DNA from: an uncultured Lachnoanaerobaculum sp.
GTDB lineage: Bacteria > Bacillota > Clostridia > Lachnospirales > Lachnospiraceae
Length of the DNA: 25,557 nt
Assembly: GCA_937925515.1 (NCBI GenBank)
Contig: CALALP010000008.1
Coordinates: 1 to 25,557, forward strand
Direction: 5' to 3'
The first letter of the stretch is position 1, and each line of letters begins with the position of its first letter. The notes under the pieces were generated by a model. It had not been told where the DNA came from, ran no database searches, and saw nothing but the letters and a program-made list of their open reading frames with translations. The position numbers were made by a program, and so were the translations under genes. Positions 22,601 to 25,557 of this stretch are shown in pieces.

Positions 22601-22782
22601 CACAGTTGGAAGAAATAGGTTATAGTTATGAGCTTGGAAAAATTTATCATACCTTTGTAAGAGTGTCTAAAGCAAGGCTTGGAGTAGGTGGAGATGATAG
22701 CTGGGGAGCAAGGACACATGATGAATTTAGACTTCAGAGCAAGGGAAAAATGCACTTTAGCTTTTCATTTAAAGGAATATAA
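19696..22782 (+). CDS. lacZ: Beta-galactosidase, GH2 family
   Basis: A 1028-residue enzyme that hydrolyses lactose and other beta-galactosides, resembling E. coli LacZ throughout. The sugar-binding domain has GKFIGYHEDSFNSARFDLT. The TIM-barrel has FKGVNRHEF and AVRTSHYPNQSKFYKLCDEYGLYVIDENNMETHG. The acid/base Glu461 lies in WSCGNES (456-462), and the nucleophile Glu528 in CEYSHAMGNS. The C-terminal Bgal small-chain domain includes PKPNFWRAPTDND and ends RLQSKGKMHFSF. The frame is open from ATG 19681, but AAAGGAG (19684-19690) lies between, so ATG 19696 is the start. No signal peptide: the enzyme is cytoplasmic. No sugar permease or regulator is adjacent. It appears to be transcribed alone, with no clear terminator before the next promoter. 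Confidence 0.95.
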   Translation: MNLEKLSLEEIPEILKNPKVFQINCLEPHSDFDYFRNHKEASEKNSSFKFSLNGIWKFHYAKNLTQVVKNFMSEDYNCKNWDSIRVPAHIQLEGYDIPQYVNHQYPWEGHEDIRPKEIPLDFNPVASYTKYFIVPERMKNEEIRICFEGVESAIALWLNGKFIGYHEDSFNSARFDLTPHLKEGENKLSAMVFKFSAGSWCEDQDFFRFSGIFRDVYIYSIPKFHVNDLRIKTILDNEFKDAKFSIDFCIRGSGKLEISLFDKQNNKLVNDSIKVNNEQKSLSYDLKDIILWNEFNPYLYKLEISLIDENEDLIEVITENVGFRKIEIVNSVMYLNGKRIVFKGVNRHEFCSTSGRVISEKDILKDIINMKKNNINAVRTSHYPNQSKFYKLCDEYGLYVIDENNMETHGTWLTYPYTKDADYIIPKDNEDWQPLLIARAEAMYVRDKNHPSILIWSCGNESFGGKVIYEISEFFRNADNTRLVHYEGIRNDRSYPKTSDIESQMYTSVEDIKKFLKENRDKPFICCEYSHAMGNSCGAMFKYTDLTKTEELYQGGFIWDYIDQSITKKNRYGEKFQAYGGAFKDVPSDYNFSGNGIVYGENRDNSPKMQEVKFLYQSIDSEITKEKVRIINRNPFANTNEYNCKVLLEREGKILESCNLLTDIKPLEEKEYDLHFNTDTSKGEFVIRISFTLKEDTLWGKAGHEVSYNEYVFGDNNYLFRDIDLRGGLGEKTLKLVKSPNVIGVIGDDFEVLFSILHGGMISYKYGGQQMLELIPKPNFWRAPTDNDLGNLMPFRYAQWKISSMYQSNKSLEKDTINFEMPEVIKNEDNITIKYTYILPTIPQTKCYLSYTVEKNGFVKVSLDYLDVEKIGDMPEYGLMFTLDADYENIKWYGYGAEENYIDRKHGAKLGVYENKVINNMSKYLRPQECGNKEGVRYALVTDDKNRGLIFIADEKEGFSFSALPYSPSQLEEIGYSYELGKIYHTFVRVSKARLGVGGDDSWGARTHDEFRLQSKGKMHFSFSFKGI

Positions 22783-22812
22783 AAAAACATACACAATTAC
22801 AAAATTATATGT

Positions 22813-22818
22813 TATAAT
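22813..22818 (+). promoter_or_regulatory. -10 box of the ppdK promoter
   Basis: A perfect TATAAT (22813-22818) lies 19 bases before the ribosome-binding site GGAGG (22838-22842). No convincing -35 box is present 16-18 bases upstream, so an activator or a relaxed -35 may be involved. Confidence 0.5.
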
Positions 22819-22850
22819 CAAGTTTGAAAAAAAATATGGAGGTTTTTAAA

Positions 22851-25478
22851 ATGTCAAGAAAATGGGTATATCTTTTTACAGAGGGTGATGCCAGCATGAG
22901 AAACTTGCTTGGTGGTAAGGGTTCTAATCTTGCTGAAATGACTAAACTCAGTTTACCTGTTCCACAAGGTTTTACAGTTACAACAGAGGCTTGTACTCAA
23001 TATTATGAGGACGGCAAAAAAATAAATGATGAAATCATGAATCAAATCATGGAAAACATCTCAAAAATGGAAGAGATTACAGGCAAGAAATTTGGAGATA
23101 AGGAAAATCCTTTACTTGTTTCTGTTCGTTCAGGTGCAAGAGCATCTATGCCGGGTATGATGGATACAATACTTAATCTTGGACTTAATGAAGAAGTTGT
23201 AGAAACACTTGCTAAGAGGTCAGGAAATCCTAGATGGGCTTATGACTGTTATAGAAGATTTATTCAAATGTACTCTGATGTAGTTATGGAAGTTGGTAAG
23301 AAGTACTTTGAAGAATTAATTGACAAGATGAAAGAAGAAAAAGGTATCACACAAGACGTTGATCTTACAGCTGATGACCTTAAAGAACTTGCAAATCAGT
23401 TTAAGGCTGAGTACAAGGAAAAGCTTGGCGAAGATTTCCCGACAGATCCAAAAGAGCAGTTACTTGGTGCTATTAAGGCAGTATTTCGTTCTTGGGATAA
23501 TCCTCGTGCAAATGTTTATCGTCGTGATAATGATATTCCTTATTCATGGGGTACAGCAGTTAATGTTCAGATGATGGCATTTGGTAACATGGGAGATACT
23601 TCAGGTACAGGAGTTGCATTTACAAGAGACCCTGCAACCGGAGAAAAGAAACTTATGGGTGAGTTCCTTATGAATGCACAGGGCGAGGACGTAGTTGCAG
23701 GTGTTCGTACACCACAACACATTGACCAACTTAAGGAAGTTATGCCTGAGGTTTATGAGGAGTTTGTAGGCATTTGCAATAAGCTTGAAGACCATTATAG
23801 AGATATGCAGGATATGGAGTTTACTATTGAAGATAAGAAACTTTATATGCTACAAACAAGAAATGGTAAGAGAACAGCATTTGCTGCACTTAAGATTGCT
23901 TGTGATTTAGTTGATGAGAAAATGATTACTGAAGAAAAAGCAGTTACTATGATTGACCCTAGAAACTTAGATACACTTCTTCATCCTACATTTGATGCAC
24001 AAGCAGTTAAGTCTGCTAAGGAAATCGGTAAGGCACTCGCTGCATCTCCGGGTGCTGCAAGTGGTCAGATAGTATTTACTGCTGAAGATGCTAAGAACTG
24101 GGCAGCGGCAGGAAAGAAAGTTGTTCTTGTAAGACTTGAAACTTCTCCTGAAGATATTGAGGGAATGAAGGCAGCTCAAGGTATTCTTACAGTTCGTGGT
24201 GGTATGACTTCACATGCAGCAGTTGTTGCTCGTGGTATGGGTAGATGTTGCGTATCAGGTTGTACTGAAATCAAAATGGACGAAGAGAACAAAGTATTTG
24301 AGTTAGGTGGAAAACTATACCATGAGGGAGATGTAATCTCATTTGACGGTACAACAGGTCGTATCTATGACGGCGAAATCAAGACTGTTGATGCTAAGAT
24401 TGGTGGAGAGTTTGGAAGAATCATGGATTGGGCTGATAAGTATAGAACTCTTAAGGTTCGTACAAATGCTGATACTCCTGATGATGCAAGAAAGGCAAGA
24501 GAACTTGGTGCTGAGGGTATCGGTCTTTGCCGTACAGAGCATATGTTCTTTGAGGGAGATAGAATTGATGCATTCCGTGAAATGATTTGTTCAGATACAA
24601 CAGCAGAAAGAGAAGAGGCTTTAGCTAAGATTTTACCTGTTCAACAAAAAGACTTTGAGCAGTTATATGAGGCATTAGAGGGTAATCCTGTTACTATAAG
24701 ATTCCTTGACCCACCTCTACATGAGTTTGTTCCTACCGAGGAGGCAGAAATCGAAAAGCTTGCTAAGGCAAAGGGCAAGACAGTTGCTGATATTAAGGCA
24801 ATTATCGCATCATTACATGAGTTTAACCCTATGATGGGACATAGAGGTTGCCGTCTTGCAGTTACATATCCTGAAATTGCTAAGATGCAAACTTCTGCTG
24901 TTATCCGTGCAGCTATCAATGTAAAGAAAGCTCATCCTGATTGGAATATTAAGCCTGAAATAATGATTCCTCTTGTAGGAGAAGTTAAGGAGCTTAAGTT
25001 TGTAAAGGATATAGTTGTTGAAAGAGCAGATGAAGAAATCAAAAAGGCAGGAGTTGAACTTAATTATGAAGTAGGTACTATGATTGAGATTCCTAGAGCT
25101 TGTTTAACAGCTGATGATATTGCTAAAGAGGCTGAATTCTTCTGCTTTGGTACAAATGACCTTACACAGCTTACTTATGGTTTCTCAAGAGATGACGCAG
25201 GTAAATTCTTAGATTCTTACTATGATGTAAAGATTTTTGAGAATGACCCATTTGCAAGACTTGACCAAGTAGGCGTAGGAAAACTTATGAAGATGAGTAT
25301 TGAACTTGGTAAGAAGACTAGACCTGAACTTCATGTAGGTATTTGTGGAGAGCATGGTGGAGATCCTTCATCAGTTGAGTTCTGCCATAAGATTGGACTT
25401 GACTATGTATCTTGTTCACCATTTAGAGTTCCTATTGCAAGACTTGCAGCAGCTCAGGCAGCTATTAACAATAAGTAA
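22851..25478 (+). CDS. ppdK: Pyruvate, phosphate dikinase
   Basis: An 875-residue enzyme interconverting pyruvate, ATP and phosphate with phosphoenolpyruvate, AMP and pyrophosphate, often used glycolytically or for PEP formation by anaerobes. The N-terminal ATP-grasp domain starts GGKGSNLAEM (21-30) and carries SVRSGARASMPGMMDT. The phosphohistidine domain has GGMTSHAAV with catalytic His455, the same number as in the Clostridium symbiosum enzyme as I recall it. The C-terminal TIM barrel has GLCRTEHMFF, GHRGCRL and CGEHGG, with the catalytic Cys at 832. The longest frame begins with a TTG at 22824, but ATG 22851 with GGAGG (22838-22842) is the right start and gives normal length. Codons are more GC-rich than in the surroundings (CGT, GGT), typical of a highly expressed gene. 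Confidence 0.97.
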   Translation: MSRKWVYLFTEGDASMRNLLGGKGSNLAEMTKLSLPVPQGFTVTTEACTQYYEDGKKINDEIMNQIMENISKMEEITGKKFGDKENPLLVSVRSGARASMPGMMDTILNLGLNEEVVETLAKRSGNPRWAYDCYRRFIQMYSDVVMEVGKKYFEELIDKMKEEKGITQDVDLTADDLKELANQFKAEYKEKLGEDFPTDPKEQLLGAIKAVFRSWDNPRANVYRRDNDIPYSWGTAVNVQMMAFGNMGDTSGTGVAFTRDPATGEKKLMGEFLMNAQGEDVVAGVRTPQHIDQLKEVMPEVYEEFVGICNKLEDHYRDMQDMEFTIEDKKLYMLQTRNGKRTAFAALKIACDLVDEKMITEEKAVTMIDPRNLDTLLHPTFDAQAVKSAKEIGKALAASPGAASGQIVFTAEDAKNWAAAGKKVVLVRLETSPEDIEGMKAAQGILTVRGGMTSHAAVVARGMGRCCVSGCTEIKMDEENKVFELGGKLYHEGDVISFDGTTGRIYDGEIKTVDAKIGGEFGRIMDWADKYRTLKVRTNADTPDDARKARELGAEGIGLCRTEHMFFEGDRIDAFREMICSDTTAEREEALAKILPVQQKDFEQLYEALEGNPVTIRFLDPPLHEFVPTEEAEIEKLAKAKGKTVADIKAIIASLHEFNPMMGHRGCRLAVTYPEIAKMQTSAVIRAAINVKKAHPDWNIKPEIMIPLVGEVKELKFVKDIVVERADEEIKKAGVELNYEVGTMIEIPRACLTADDIAKEAEFFCFGTNDLTQLTYGFSRDDAGKFLDSYYDVKIFENDPFARLDQVGVGKLMKMSIELGKKTRPELHVGICGEHGGDPSSVEFCHKIGLDYVSCSPFRVPIARLAAAQAAINNK

Positions 25479-25557
25479 TTTTTAAAAATTTTATATTAGG
25501 ATTTTATATATAGATGAGGGGTTGTTGCAAAACTAACTATCTGTATGGGATTTGTCC
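25479..25557. other. Gene-free right edge, possible terminal sequence of a mobile element
   Basis: After the ppdK stop there is an AT-rich stretch, then GAGGGGTTGTTGCAAAACTAAC (within about 25514-25545). No hairpin with a T-run is seen. GTTGTTGCAAAAC resembles the TGTTGCAAA-type ends of some insertion sequences (IS6- and IS1182-like groups), but the window ends before any transposase could appear. Confidence 0.25.

Noticed and set aside
1..25557. CRISPR array, tRNA or rRNA genes
   Set aside because: No regularly spaced repeats with unique spacers, no cloverleaf-like segments with CCA-type ends, and no conserved rRNA stretches were seen on either strand.

Overview
The window is AT-rich DNA from a low-GC Gram-positive anaerobe. 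Strong Shine-Dalgarno sequences, AGA/ATA-rich codon use, an ETTKA-repeat lipoprotein linker, a clostridial-type pyruvate phosphate dikinase and a MogA-MOSC fusion all point to Clostridia. Lachnospiraceae is my best guess, but the species is not identifiable from the sequence alone. Almost everything is on the + strand; the exceptions are an EamA transporter near the start and a 54-residue ORF near 19.4 kb.

Layout. (1) 1-1508: the tail of an unidentified gene, an AraC-type regulator with a GyrI-like effector domain, and a convergent single-domain EamA transporter, with an elaborate hairpin between the last two. (2) 1.64-8.14 kb: a molybdate uptake and molybdenum cofactor locus: modA, modB, modC, a short MoeA-like protein, moaA, moaC, and a MogA-MOSC fusion. 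ModABC imports the oxyanion, MoaA and MoaC build the pterin precursor, and the MogA and MoeA-like proteins handle later steps. MoaD, MoaE and any Mo-enzyme are not in the window. Hairpins after modA and between the moeA-like gene and moaA divide the locus into expression segments. (3) 8.2-16.75 kb: a defence block. A two-gene RloA/RloB (AbiL-like) ATPase + TOPRIM-like pair has its own promoter, flanked by a 22-bp repeat. A complete type I restriction-modification operon hsdM-hsdS-hsdR follows after a terminator. (4) 16.8-19.3 kb: a four-gene operon with a YcxB-like membrane protein, a 75-residue two-helix membrane protein, a 284-residue membrane protein, and a ParA/MinD-like ATPase whose P-loop lysine is replaced by valine. 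I do not recognise this as a described system, and it is the best candidate here for something new. It is followed convergently by a tiny acidic ORF whose promoter spacer holds a perfect 14-bp palindrome. (5) 19.7-25.5 kb: two metabolic genes, a GH2 beta-galactosidase and pyruvate phosphate dikinase, both with catalytic residues intact. The last 79 bases contain no gene I can support.

Several starts were moved in from the longest reading frame because the ribosome-binding site lies inside the longer frame or just before an internal ATG (moaA, mogA-MOSC, the 75-residue protein, lacZ, ppdK). No tRNA, rRNA, CRISPR array or complete insertion sequence was seen. No stretch longer than 300 bases lacks a gene.
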